From assembly GCA_903900155.1 (NCBI GenBank), contig CAIUMD010000011.1:1-64000 (forward strand): DNA of 64,000 nucleotides, in the 5' to 3' direction. Within the stretch, counting starts at the first letter, position 1; each line of letters starts with the position of its first letter. Shown here piece after piece: positions 1 through 11,422 of the stretch. Origin of the DNA: an uncultured Caulobacterales bacterium (lineage in GTDB: Bacteria > Pseudomonadota > Alphaproteobacteria > Caulobacterales > Caulobacteraceae). The notes under the pieces are model-generated. The model was not told where the DNA came from. It saw only the letters and a list, made by a program, of their open reading frames with translations, and did no database searches. Both the position numbers and the translations under genes were made by a program.

Positions 1-147
1 CGCTGCGCAGGCTGAAAGCTCCACGCGCCGGCCTCTTGCCCCCCACCAACACCAAGGCTCAAATCAACCCAGGACTCTCGTTATCGCTGGATGAGAAATG
101 GGGGTCACGTCAGGCCGTAACAACGATGCGGCCTCGAAAATCCGCAC

Positions 148-180
148 AAAAAACGCCCGGGAGATGTCCCCCCGGGCGTC
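148..180 (-). terminator. Rho-independent terminator downstream of xylE
   Basis: A GC-rich inverted repeat pairs ACGCCCGGG (153-161) with CCCGGGCGT (171-179) around a 9-nt loop. An A-run at 148-153 becomes a U-run on minus-strand transcripts, so it should end the xylE message after the repeat element at 187-297. Confidence 0.75.
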
Positions 181-186
181 TTTGAA

Positions 187-297
187 TCTGCTCCCCCGCT
201 GGGGGAGTCGCGTAGCGACTGAGGGGGCATCGCCGGCCTATGCCGAGCTGCCCCCTCCGGCCCTCCGGGCCACCTCCCCAGGAGGGGAGGAGAAGCC
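187..297. repeat. Palindromic intergenic repeat, family A
   Basis: A run of nested inverted repeats (CTCCCCC/GGGGGAG, then a TGAGGGGGC and GCCCCCTC block, then CCTCCCC/GGGGAGG). Near copies occur at 26640-26757, 28700-28822 and 41099-41215, with short half-copies near 15307-15331 and 34660-34678. All lie between genes or at their edges. I do not know an established name for this family. Confidence 0.8.
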
Positions 298-298
298 T

Positions 299-1738
299 TT
301 AGCCCTGCATCGCCTCCAGTTCCTTGCCACGGGTCTCGTGGATCAGCTTCTGGACCAGGAAGAACGAGACCAGGGCGCACACGGCATAGAAGCCGTAGGT
401 CGCCGGCAGGCTGGCCTTCTTCATGATCGGGAAGCTGAACGAGATCGCGAAGTTGGCGATCCACTGGGCGAAGCCGCAGACGGCCAGGGCCGAGCCTCGC
501 ATCTGGTTGGGGAACATCTCGCCCAGCATGACCCACATGACCGGACCCCAGGAGAGGTTGAAGAAGATCACGTACAGGTTGGCGGCGACCAGGGCGATCG
601 GGCCGATGCTGGGATCCAGCTGCAGGGCGCCCGTGGCCGTCGTGGTGGCGGTCGAGAAGCACCAGGTCATCACGCCCAGGGTCACGGCCATGCCGGCCGA
701 GCCGATCAGCAGCAGGGGCTTCCGACCAATGCGGTCAATCAGGGCGATGGTGGCCAGGCAGGCCAGGATCGACAGCGAGCCCGACAGGATGTTGATCTTC
801 AGGCTGTCGTCCTCGGTGAAGCCCACCGACTGCCACAGCACCGAGCCGTAATAGAAGACGATGTTGATGCCGACCAGCTGCTGGAACACGGCCAGAACGA
901 GGCCGGCCCACAGGATGATGCGCAGCTTCTTGGTCACCGGGTCCAGCAGGTCCGAGAACTTGGGCTGGTGGTCGCCGGCCAGCGAGGCGCGGATCTCTTC
1001 GACCTTCTTGGCGCCCTGGCCTGCGCCGAACAGGCGCGAGAGGATGGCTTCGGCCTGGGCGTCCTTGCCCTTGGCGACCAGGTAGCGCGGGCTTTCCGGG
1101 ATCACCAGCAGCGCGAAGAAGAAGATGCCGGCCGGGATGACCTGCATCCAGAACATCCAGCGCCAGGCAGGCAGGCCCATCCAGAACTCGGCGGTCGAAC
1201 TGCCGGCCGTGTGGGCCAGGGCGTAGTTGGCCAGGAAGGCGCCGGTCAGACCGGCGATGATCATGATCTGCTGCACGGACGACAGGCGGCCGCGGATGTT
1301 CGCGGGCGTGACTTCCGAGATGTAGACCGGGCACAGCACGCTGGCGGCGCCGACGCCCAGGCCGCCGATCAGGCGGAAGATCACGAACACCATCGAGGTG
1401 TGGGCCGCGCCGGTGCCCAGGGCGCTGATGAGGAACAGCAGGGCCGAGATGATCATGACCGTGCGGCGGCCCCACACGTCGGCCAGGCGGCCGGCGGCGA
1501 ACGCGCCAAAGGCGCAGCCCAGCAGGATGGCGGCGACGTTAAGGCCTTCGCCGGCCTCGGTCAGGTTGAAGGCGGCCTTGAGGCCCGTCTGCGTGCCGTT
1601 GATGACGCCGCTGTCATAGCCGAACATGAAGCCGCCGATCGTGGCGACGGCGACGATCGCGGCCACGAAGGCCATGTTGACCTTCGCGCCATCGGCGCTC
1701 ATGCCGGCGCTAGGGCCAGCGTTGGATACTGAAGCCAC
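299..1738 (-). CDS. xylE: D-xylose MFS transporter XylE
   Basis: A 479-residue sugar porter of the major facilitator superfamily, expected to import D-xylose by proton symport through 12 membrane helices. Visible family signatures are RLADVWGRR after TM2, PESPRYL at the end of the first half, the DRIGRKP motif in the second half and a C-terminal ETRGKELE. The start is GTG at 1738, preceded by a strong GGGGAGG ribosome site. A LacI-type palindrome at 1820-1833, about 80 bases upstream, fits control by XylR. The gene lies 6 kb from the xylXABCD operon with unrelated genes between them. The name rests on sequence memory of C. crescentus XylE; another pentose is possible. Confidence 0.85.
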   Translation of the reverse strand: MASVSNAGPSAGMSADGAKVNMAFVAAIVAVATIGGFMFGYDSGVINGTQTGLKAAFNLTEAGEGLNVAAILLGCAFGAFAAGRLADVWGRRTVMIISALLFLISALGTGAAHTSMVFVIFRLIGGLGVGAASVLCPVYISEVTPANIRGRLSSVQQIMIIAGLTGAFLANYALAHTAGSSTAEFWMGLPAWRWMFWMQVIPAGIFFFALLVIPESPRYLVAKGKDAQAEAILSRLFGAGQGAKKVEEIRASLAGDHQPKFSDLLDPVTKKLRIILWAGLVLAVFQQLVGINIVFYYGSVLWQSVGFTEDDSLKINILSGSLSILACLATIALIDRIGRKPLLLIGSAGMAVTLGVMTWCFSTATTTATGALQLDPSIGPIALVAANLYVIFFNLSWGPVMWVMLGEMFPNQMRGSALAVCGFAQWIANFAISFSFPIMKKASLPATYGFYAVCALVSFFLVQKLIHETRGKELEAMQG

Positions 1739-1819
1739 AGGTGTCCTCCCCGTTGGGCCCGTCCGGCCCGTTTGATGCCCTATGGTCCTTGCCGGACCTC
1801 TAGTTGTCGGCGACCTTAG

Positions 1820-1833
1820 TGTTACCGGTATCA
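1820..1833. promoter_or_regulatory. LacI-type operator upstream of xylE
   Basis: TGTTACCGGTATCA is a near-perfect 14-bp palindrome with a central CCGG, the usual shape of a LacI-family site, in the xylE promoter region. It differs from the AGCGCT-centred site before xylX but shares its core with the palindrome at 31441-31462. Confidence 0.55.
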
Positions 1834-1968
1834 GCGCGCAAGCGACGGTTCTTCGACCGCCTTTGAGCGCACGAGACTCACCCCTGCGATCCCTTCGATA
1901 GCAGTTTCCGTGACGTCTGCGAGCCGTAGGTGAGGCGCACCAGTTCTTCCGCCACGCACCGGGTTGTG

Positions 1969-1986
1969 TTAGCTATGATTAGCTAA
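1969..1986 (+). promoter_or_regulatory. Autoregulatory operator of the toxin-antitoxin pair
   Basis: A perfect inverted repeat TTAGCTA (1969-1975), four-base spacer, TAGCTAA (1980-1986), just 11 bases before the antitoxin ATG. It includes a TATGAT that could be the -10 element, so antitoxin binding there would block transcription. The AT-rich palindrome stands out in this GC-rich sequence. Confidence 0.6.
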
Positions 1987-1997
1987 GTGAGGTGGCC

Positions 1998-2246
1998 ATG
2001 CCGACGGTCAATATGCACGACGCCAAGTCCCAGCTGTCTAAGCTGGTCGAGGCGGTCGAAAAGGGCGAGGTCGATGAGGTGATCATCGCCCGCAACGGTC
2101 GGCCGGCCGCGCGGCTGACGCCCTTGCAGCCTCGCGCCGAGACAAGCCGGCGGATCGGCATCGCCAAGGGCCGCTTCGTCGCGCCGCAGGATCCCCACGC
2201 CGATGACGCCGAGGTCGCGGCGCTGTTCCTGTATTCCAAGCCGTGA
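1998..2246 (+). CDS. Phd/YefM-type antitoxin
   Basis: An 82-residue antitoxin of the prevent-host-death family. The N-terminal part (MPTVNMHDAKSQLSKLVEAV) is the typical DNA-binding fold of Phd/YefM, followed by the IIARNGRPAARL strand signature. The acidic C-terminal tail (residues 60-82) should wrap the toxin. The ATG at 1998 is chosen over the in-frame GTG at 1992 because it matches the usual family start. Its TGA overlaps the GTG start of the toxin by four bases, so the two are translationally coupled. It should neutralise the partner PIN nuclease and repress the promoter through the palindrome at 1969-1986. Confidence 0.85.
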   Translation: MPTVNMHDAKSQLSKLVEAVEKGEVDEVIIARNGRPAARLTPLQPRAETSRRIGIAKGRFVAPQDPHADDAEVAALFLYSKP

Positions 2247-2638
2247 GGCTGCTGCTCGACACGCACATCGCGCTCTGGTCGCTGTTCGATGATCCACGTC
2301 TGACGCGCGCGGCTCGGGACCTGATCCTGGATCCGGCCAACGAGGTCTGCGTCAGCGCCGTCACCCTCTGGGAGATCGCCATCAAGCATGGCCTCGGCAG
2401 GATAGGGCCGAACGCCATGCCGATCTCGGCCGCCGAGGCCCAGGCCCTGTTTGTGGCTTCAGGCTATGTCCTGCTTCCGATCACGCCGGACCAGGCCGTG
2501 CTGGTCGGAACCCTGCCGCCCCTCCATGCCGATCCCTTCGATCGGCTGCTGATCGCCCAGGGCATGACGGAGGGGCTGCGGCTGGTCACCCACGACGCCG
2601 TCATGGCGTCCTATGACGAGCGCATCATCCGCGTCTGA
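2243..2638 (+). CDS. vapC: VapC-type PIN-domain toxin
   Basis: A 131-residue PIN-domain ribonuclease, the toxin of the pair with the preceding antitoxin. The acidic residues of the active site are visible: Asp in LLLDTH near the N-terminus, Glu in TLWEIAIK near residue 44, Asp in HADPFDRLL near residue 97 and Asp in VTHDAVM near residue 115. It starts with GTG inside the antitoxin stop codon (GTGA overlap). Toxins of this family cut tRNA or rRNA when the antitoxin is degraded; the target here is unknown. All catalytic positions are present, so the pair looks functional. Confidence 0.85.
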   Translation: MRLLLDTHIALWSLFDDPRLTRAARDLILDPANEVCVSAVTLWEIAIKHGLGRIGPNAMPISAAEAQALFVASGYVLLPITPDQAVLVGTLPPLHADPFDRLLIAQGMTEGLRLVTHDAVMASYDERIIRV

Positions 2639-2796
2639 CGCGCTTCGGGGAACATTGCGGAAAAGAAATTTGTCTTCCGGGCCAAAGAGGCGCTACACAT
2701 CGTAAGGCTAAATCTTACATATGTACTTTTTTAATGTTGCCGGTGTCGGCGTTGCAGCGTCGGCGCGTCGGCGGCTTGCGTCTCTGGGGGATATCC

Positions 2797-4986
2797 GTGC
2801 GTCTGAAGCTTGCTCTTTTCGCCGCCGCGACGGCGTTGCTGCCGGTCGCTGGTCATGCGCAGACGGCTCCCGCGCCCGCCGCGCAGACGGCGCCCAAGCC
2901 GGCGGCTAAAGAGGGCTCGACCGCCGTCGAGGCCGTGACCATCACGTCCGATAGCACCGCCACCCGCACCTCGATCGACAGCCGCAGCTACAGCGTCGCC
3001 AACGACCTGACGGCCAAGACCGGTTCGATCGCCGACGCCCTGCGTAACGTGCCCTCGGTTGAGGTCGACGTGCGCGGCAATGTCAGCCTGCGCGGCGACG
3101 CCAATGTCACGATCATGATTGACGGCAAGCCCAGCAACCAGTTCACCGGCGAGGGCAAGGGCGACGCCCTGATGGCGATGCCGGCCGACCAGATCGAGCG
3201 CGTCGAGGTGATGACCAACCCGTCGGCGGCCTTCCGTCCGGACGGCTCGGCCGGGATCATCAACCTGATCACCAAGAAGACCATGAAGCCGGGTACGAAT
3301 GGCACGTTCCGCTTCAATGTCGACACCCTGGGGCGGCACAACGGCGGCGTCAGCGCCACCCGCCGCGACGGCAAGCTGACCCTGAGCGGCGACGCCAGCT
3401 ATCGCTACGACACCCAGGACGCCCGTCAGCTGATCCAGCGCGAAACGCTCGATACGGCCAGCGGCCGTTTCCTGCCCAGCACCCAGGACGCCGACGTCCA
3501 GAACACGGGCGGCATGGCCAATCTGCGCGGCGGCGTCGACTACGACCTCGACAAGCAGAACCGCCTCAGCGGCGAGATCCGCTATCGCCGCATGCAGTTC
3601 GACAGCGACATCAACGAGATCTACGCGGCCCAGAACGCCGCAGGGACCACGGGCCGCGCCTATGTGCGGACGGTGGACGCCGAGATGACCCGCGACAACG
3701 CCGCCGTCAGCGCCGACTGGCGCCGCCAGCTGAAGGGCGCCGACCACCTCCTGACCTCGCACCTGGAGTACGAGGTCACCGACTTCCAGCGCGACTTCGA
3801 CGCCCGGACCATCAACACGCCGGGCGCGACGGTCTATGAGCGTGTCGGCCTGGGCGTCGACCAGGAGCGGGCCAACTGGAAGCTGGACTACAGCAAGCCC
3901 CTGCCCAAGGACGTCAAGCTGAAGACGGGCCTGGACTTCGAGCTGTCCAGCAACGACTTCACCAATTTCGGCGCCCGCGGCGCCGCGGCGGCGGGCCTGG
4001 TGACCGATCCGGCGCGGACCAACCGCTACCTGTACGACCAGGACGTCTATGCCGGCTACGTGACCTATGAGCGCCCGTTCGGCGACTTCACGGTGCAGGG
4101 CGGGCTGCGGGCCGAGCAGGTACGGATCGAGCTGAACGACGTCACCCACGCCGTGCGCGCCGACAACAGCTACTTCAAGGTCTATCCGACCCTGCACACC
4201 GGCTATCGCCTGAACGAGAACCAGAACCTCAGCGCCAGCTTCAGCCGCCGCGTCCAGCGGCCGGGCGCCCAGGACCTGCATCCGTACCGGGTCTATATCG
4301 ACCCCTATAACTACCGGCAGGGCAATCCGAACCTGAAGCCCCAGATCACCGACTCGTTCGAGCTGGGCTGGCAGTATCGCAAAGGGCCGACGACCTATCT
4401 GGCCACGGCCTATTTCCGCGACGCCAAGGACGGGGTGACCGATGTCGTCAGCAACCTGGGCAACGGCGTCTTCCTGACCACCCGCGAGAACCTGGGCAAG
4501 AGCCGCAGCGGCGGCCTCGAGCTGGTCGCCAACGGCCGCCTGACCAAGACCCTGACCTATAACCTCAGCGGCAACGTGTTCTGGAACGAGATCGACGCGG
4601 CCAATCTGGGCTTCACCGGCACGCGCTCGGGCGCGACGCTGTCGGGCCGCGCCAACCTGAACTGGCAGGCGACCCCGAAGGACTTCTTCCAGGCCAATGT
4701 CTTCAGCTCGGGCAAGCGGATCACCCCGCAGGGCTATCGCGAGCCGTTCAAGATGCTGAACCTGGGGTACCGCCGGAAGGTCAACGACAAGCTGTCCTTC
4801 GTGGTCACGGCCCAGGACGTGGCGGACTGGTTCCAGGACGTGGTGGTCACCGAGACCCCGACCCTGCGCGACCGCACCCGCCGCACGGCCAATGTCCGCT
4901 CGGTGTTCTTCGGCTTCAGCTACGCCTTCGGCGGCGGCAAGGCGCGGCCCGAGCAATTCGACTTCAGCGGCGGCGGGCCGGGCTAG
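2797..4986 (+). CDS. TonB-dependent outer-membrane receptor
   Basis: About 729 residues from a GTG start at 2797. I chose this over the in-frame TTG at 2734 because a GGGGG ribosome site precedes it by seven bases and a clean signal peptide follows (VRLKLALFAAATALLPVAGHAQ region). A plug domain follows (KTGSIADALRNVPSVEVD, then NVTIMIDGKPSN and QIERVEVMTNPSAAF), then a long beta-barrel ending near FGFSYAFGGG. It should import a bulky nutrient or metal chelate using TonB energy. The substrate cannot be read from sequence. Upstream there are a GTAAG-N7-CTTAC repeat (2702-2718) and a TACATATGTA palindrome (2716-2725). No partner gene adjoins it. Confidence 0.85.
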   Translation: MRLKLALFAAATALLPVAGHAQTAPAPAAQTAPKPAAKEGSTAVEAVTITSDSTATRTSIDSRSYSVANDLTAKTGSIADALRNVPSVEVDVRGNVSLRGDANVTIMIDGKPSNQFTGEGKGDALMAMPADQIERVEVMTNPSAAFRPDGSAGIINLITKKTMKPGTNGTFRFNVDTLGRHNGGVSATRRDGKLTLSGDASYRYDTQDARQLIQRETLDTASGRFLPSTQDADVQNTGGMANLRGGVDYDLDKQNRLSGEIRYRRMQFDSDINEIYAAQNAAGTTGRAYVRTVDAEMTRDNAAVSADWRRQLKGADHLLTSHLEYEVTDFQRDFDARTINTPGATVYERVGLGVDQERANWKLDYSKPLPKDVKLKTGLDFELSSNDFTNFGARGAAAAGLVTDPARTNRYLYDQDVYAGYVTYERPFGDFTVQGGLRAEQVRIELNDVTHAVRADNSYFKVYPTLHTGYRLNENQNLSASFSRRVQRPGAQDLHPYRVYIDPYNYRQGNPNLKPQITDSFELGWQYRKGPTTYLATAYFRDAKDGVTDVVSNLGNGVFLTTRENLGKSRSGGLELVANGRLTKTLTYNLSGNVFWNEIDAANLGFTGTRSGATLSGRANLNWQATPKDFFQANVFSSGKRITPQGYREPFKMLNLGYRRKVNDKLSFVVTAQDVADWFQDVVVTETPTLRDRTRRTANVRSVFFGFSYAFGGGKARPEQFDFSGGGPG

Positions 4987-4994
4987 GTCGTAGT

Positions 4995-5185
4995 TCCCTC
5001 TCTCATAGAGAGAGGGAGGGGCCCGCCGCCATGGGCGGCGGGAGGGTGAGAGGTTTCACCCTTAGCCGGAAAATCCCGAGACCCTTGGCGCACTGACCGT
5101 GCGCTATTGGAGAGGGCGTACCCTCTCACCCTCCCACCGCTTCGCGGCGGGCCCCTCCCTCTCTCCATGAGAGAGGGAGGGGCCC
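4995..5185. repeat. Palindromic intergenic repeats, family B, inverted pair
   Basis: Two copies face each other: 4995-5055 and 5111-5185, each with CCTCTCTC/GAGAGAGG and GCCCGCCGC/GCGGCGGG arms. They lie between convergent genes; the right copy encodes the C-terminus of the acetyltransferase. Related copies are at 7762-7929 and 23715-23859. Confidence 0.75.
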
Positions 5186-5697
5186 GACAGCTCGTCCTCG
5201 GCGCGGTCGGCCCAGGGCGAGGGCTGGGTCAGGGGCTTTTCGTAGCGCCAGATCTTCAGCGGGTACCAGCCGCCGGGGATCTCGGTCGGGATGGTCTGGG
5301 CGCGGGCCAGGGTCCAGCCAGTCTTCTGGCAGAAGCGGGCGGCGCGGGCGTTGCCGATCGGGCAGGCTAGCCAGGCGGTCGTGACGCCGGCGTCCAGCAG
5401 GCGCGCCTCGGCGTCGACGGTCAGCATGGTGGCGATGCCCGCGCCCCGATACTCCTCGTCGACATAAAGCTGGTTCAGCTCGTCGTCCTTGATCAGGTGG
5501 AAGCCCAGGGGCGCGCCGACCGGACCCAGCGTGCGCACGCGGGGCAGGGCCAGCGCCATGCGGTCGATGAAGCTGTCCAGGGTGCGGCGGGCGGCCAGGG
5601 CCTTGGGGACCAGCGGCAGATAGGCGTCGCGCCAGCCCTGCCACCACAAGCGGGCCAGGGGCGCCAGGTCGGGCGCTTGGGCGGGGCGAACGCTCAT
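5104..5697 (-). CDS. GNAT-family N-acetyltransferase
   Basis: A 197-residue acetyl-CoA-dependent N-acetyltransferase. The acetyl-CoA loop is clear (LYVDEEYRGAGIATML, about residues 76-91), followed by the usual NARAARFCQKTGW helix. The substrate is unknown. The ATG at 5697 overlaps the stop of the upstream small membrane protein by four bases, so they form an operon. The last 30-odd residues (from about WADRAEDELSGPS) are encoded by a family-B intergenic repeat, so the natural fold probably ends near KIWRYEKPLT and the repeat has extended the frame. Confidence 0.8.
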   Translation of the reverse strand: MSVRPAQAPDLAPLARLWWQGWRDAYLPLVPKALAARRTLDSFIDRMALALPRVRTLGPVGAPLGFHLIKDDELNQLYVDEEYRGAGIATMLTVDAEARLLDAGVTTAWLACPIGNARAARFCQKTGWTLARAQTIPTEIPGGWYPLKIWRYEKPLTQPSPWADRAEDELSGPSLSHGEREGPAAKRWEGERVRPLQ

Positions 5698-5966
5698 CGG
5701 CCGTCCTCCCCCATTTTGTTTTTCAGGGGAGGCAGGACAGCCGGGGCCTTTCGCAACGCGCCGCGCACGGTTTTGAACGCCAAGACGGTTAAGGCGGCGA
5801 TCGCGGCGGGGATCAAGGCCAGCAGCCAGACCACCACGACGAGGGCCAGCTGCAGGACCGTCGTCGCGACCACCAGGGGCGGCGATTCTGGACGTCCGGC
5901 AGGGGCTCGTGTCACCGACAACATGCTGTCCGCACTAGATAAACCGGCCCCCGATACCGCAACCAT
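5694..5966 (-). CDS. Small hydrophobic membrane protein
   Basis: About 90 residues with one long hydrophobic stretch (VVATTVLQLALVVVVWLLAL and following), probably one or two membrane helices, and a basic C-terminal tail. The start is uncertain: ATG at 5966 or 5934 are both possible, and an in-frame start exists at 6011. It is coupled to the downstream acetyltransferase by an ATGA overlap. I do not recognise a family. Confidence 0.55.
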   Translation of the reverse strand: MVAVSGAGLSSADSMLSVTRAPAGRPESPPLVVATTVLQLALVVVVWLLALIPAAIAALTVLAFKTVRGALRKAPAVLPPLKNKMGEDGR

Positions 5967-6066
5967 AGACCTATTTTGAGTTTCAACCCAGAAGAGAATT
6001 TTACAATTCACTGCAAGTTTTTTAGGAGATTCTTAAGCTTCTTTACATGGTCAGGATCGTTTACTT

Positions 6067-7467
6067 TTAAGCCTCTTTAACCAGGCGCCAGGCCGCGACC
6101 ACGGCGGCGACCGTAATCTCGCCGTCGTGGTCGGTGGTCGCGGCTGAAGAGACCGAGACCCGCATCACCCAGCGTCCCCGCCAGGTGGCCGCGCCGATGA
6201 AGGCGACGGCGTCGGCCTGGATCTGCTCGACCGTGGCCAGGGTGGCGGCGTCGTCGTCGCCGAAGCGGACCATGAACTGGTTCAGCACCACCTCGGCGAC
6301 CAGCTCGATCCCGGGCTCGGCGGCCAGGGCGGCGGCCATGTCGCGGGCGATGCGGCAGCCGCGCTCGACCAGCTCGGCGATGCCGGCGCGGCCGTACTGG
6401 CGCAGCATGGCCCAGGTTCCCAGGCCCCGCGCCCGCCGTGACAGCTCGGGCACATAGGCCGACGGCTCGCGGTCCGCGCCTTGGGCCGGCGGCAGGTAGC
6501 TGGCCGAGATGGCCATGGCCCGCCGGTGGGCTTCCGGATCGCGGACGATGGCGAAGCCGCAGTCATAGGGCGTCTGCAGCCACTTGTGGCCGTCGGCGGC
6601 CCAGCTGTCGGCCTGGTCGACGCCGGCCAGCTGCTCGGCGCGCGTGGGTGCGGCGCGGCCCCACAGGCCAAAGGCCCCGTCGACATGCAGCCAGGCCCCG
6701 GCGGCCTTGGCCATTGGCGCGATCTCGTCGAAGGGATCGCTGGCCCCGGTGTTGATCTGGCCGGCCTGGGCGATGGCGATCACGGGGCCTTCTCCCTGGA
6801 TCGCCCGCTCGAAGGCCGAGGGCCGCATGCGGCCCAGGGCGTCGGTCTCGACCGTGACCACCCGCCTGGCGCCCAGGCCCAGATACTTCAGCCCCGAGAA
6901 TACGGTGGCGTGGGCGTCGGCGCCGATCAGCACCCGCACGGGCGGCGCGCCGATCAGGCCGTCGGCCTCGACGTCCCAGCCGACGCGGGTCAGCACCTCG
7001 GAGCGGGCGGCGGCCAGGCAGACGAAGTTGGCGACTGTGGCCCCGGTCACGTAGCCGACCGAGGCGCCGCGTGGCAGGTCCAGGATCTCGAGCAGCCAGT
7101 TGGCCGCCACCGTCTCGATCGCCGAGGCGGCCGGGGCCGAGACCAGGTTGCCGACGTTCTGGCCCCAGGCCGAGGCCAGCCAGTCGGCGGCGACGCCCGT
7201 CGGGTGTGAATTGCCGATCACCCAGCCGAAGAAGCGCGGCCCGGTCGCGGCGCGGACGCCCGGCGTGGCGCGGGTGATCAGTTCTTCGATGATGGCGGTC
7301 GGCTCGCCGGGCGTCTCGGGCAGGGGCGCGTCGAAGGCGGCCAGCATCTCGCGATAGGTCGCCACCGGCGTGGTCTGCGCGGCGGCCACCCCGCGCCGAT
7401 AGGCGATGGCTTCCCGCGCGGCCGCTTCCATGGCCTTAAGGCCGTCTTCGAAGTCCTGCGATGTCAT
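6067..7467 (-). CDS. PLP-dependent group II amino-acid decarboxylase-like protein
   Basis: 466 residues of the pyridoxal-phosphate group II decarboxylase family (aromatic-L-amino-acid/glutamate decarboxylase type). The cofactor-binding Lys is K295 in ADGHKWLQTP, the ring-stacking Asp lies in HVDGAFG (261-267), and ATGPRFFGWVIG and YVTGATVANF match the substrate entry and phosphate sites. It should decarboxylate, or in some relatives oxidatively deaminate, an amino acid; the substrate is not readable. The gene is monocistronic, with about 100 bases to the divergent gene at 7572. Length is normal. Confidence 0.8.
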   Translation of the reverse strand: MTSQDFEDGLKAMEAAAREAIAYRRGVAAAQTTPVATYREMLAAFDAPLPETPGEPTAIIEELITRATPGVRAATGPRFFGWVIGNSHPTGVAADWLASAWGQNVGNLVSAPAASAIETVAANWLLEILDLPRGASVGYVTGATVANFVCLAAARSEVLTRVGWDVEADGLIGAPPVRVLIGADAHATVFSGLKYLGLGARRVVTVETDALGRMRPSAFERAIQGEGPVIAIAQAGQINTGASDPFDEIAPMAKAAGAWLHVDGAFGLWGRAAPTRAEQLAGVDQADSWAADGHKWLQTPYDCGFAIVRDPEAHRRAMAISASYLPPAQGADREPSAYVPELSRRARGLGTWAMLRQYGRAGIAELVERGCRIARDMAAALAAEPGIELVAEVVLNQFMVRFGDDDAATLATVEQIQADAVAFIGAATWRGRWVMRVSVSSAATTDHDGEITVAAVVAAWRLVKEA

Positions 7468-7571
7468 GGGCCCCTCCGTTCACCATGAGGCGGTCCACAG
7501 GGCGAGCGGTCAAGCTGCCATGCTCTGGCCAAATTGCGGCTCGACGTTGCGTTGAGCGTCTTGAGCAGCTG

Positions 7572-7757
7572 ATGTCCGACCAGAACCGAAATCTTTCCGT
7601 CCGCCGCTACGGCGACCGCTGGGCCGTGGCGGTCGGCGACGAGGTCGTGCTGGTCTCGCGCTCCAAGCAGGACGCCGAATCCGTGCTGGCCATCGCCAAT
7701 GACGTGCTCGAGCAGAGCGGCATCGACTCCGAGCGCCGTTCTTTCGCGGAGGACTAA
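7572..7757 (+). CDS. Small conserved-type hypothetical protein
   Basis: A 61-residue protein starting MSDQNRNLSVRRYGDRWAVA and ending in an acidic tail. The ATG at 7572 is preferred to an upstream in-frame start because codon third positions become GC-rich only from there. The short beta-rich start resembles proteins of the DUF2188 type, which I suggest only loosely. It is divergent from the PLP decarboxylase and followed by a terminator at 7826-7864. Confidence 0.6.
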   Translation: MSDQNRNLSVRRYGDRWAVAVGDEVVLVSRSKQDAESVLAIANDVLEQSGIDSERRSFAED

Positions 7758-7761
7758 GTTC

Positions 7762-7929
7762 TCCCTCTCCCCTTGCGGGAGAGGGTGGCCCACGAAGTGG
7801 GTCGGGTGAGGGGTTGCACGAACAGAAACGCCGCGACCGGCCCTTCGGCTCGTCGCGGCGTTTTGCGTCTATCGACCCCTCATCCGGCCCTTCGGGCCAC
7901 CTTCTCCCGCAGGGGGAGAAGGGAAGAGG
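7762..7929. repeat. Family B repeats enclosing a terminator
   Basis: Two inverted family-B half-elements (7762-7816 and 7875-7928) enclose a separate hairpin. They separate the small gene at 7572-7757 from the convergent xylD stop at 7930. Confidence 0.75.
7826..7864. terminator. Bidirectional terminator between the small gene and xylD
   Basis: ACGCCGCGAC (7828-7837) pairs with GTCGCGGCGT (7852-7861), followed by a short T-run. It sits between convergent genes and could end both transcripts. Confidence 0.65.
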
Positions 7930-11417
<3,488 letters not shown>

Positions 11418-11422
11418 GCTGC

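Noticed and set aside
98..1732. Long reading frame opposite xylE, and similar long frames opposite the TonB receptor, xylD, GH115, M61 and rpoD
   Set aside because: High GC content removes stop codons from antisense frames. Their residues are rich in R, A, G, D and H without known motifs, and the sense strand codes for clear families.
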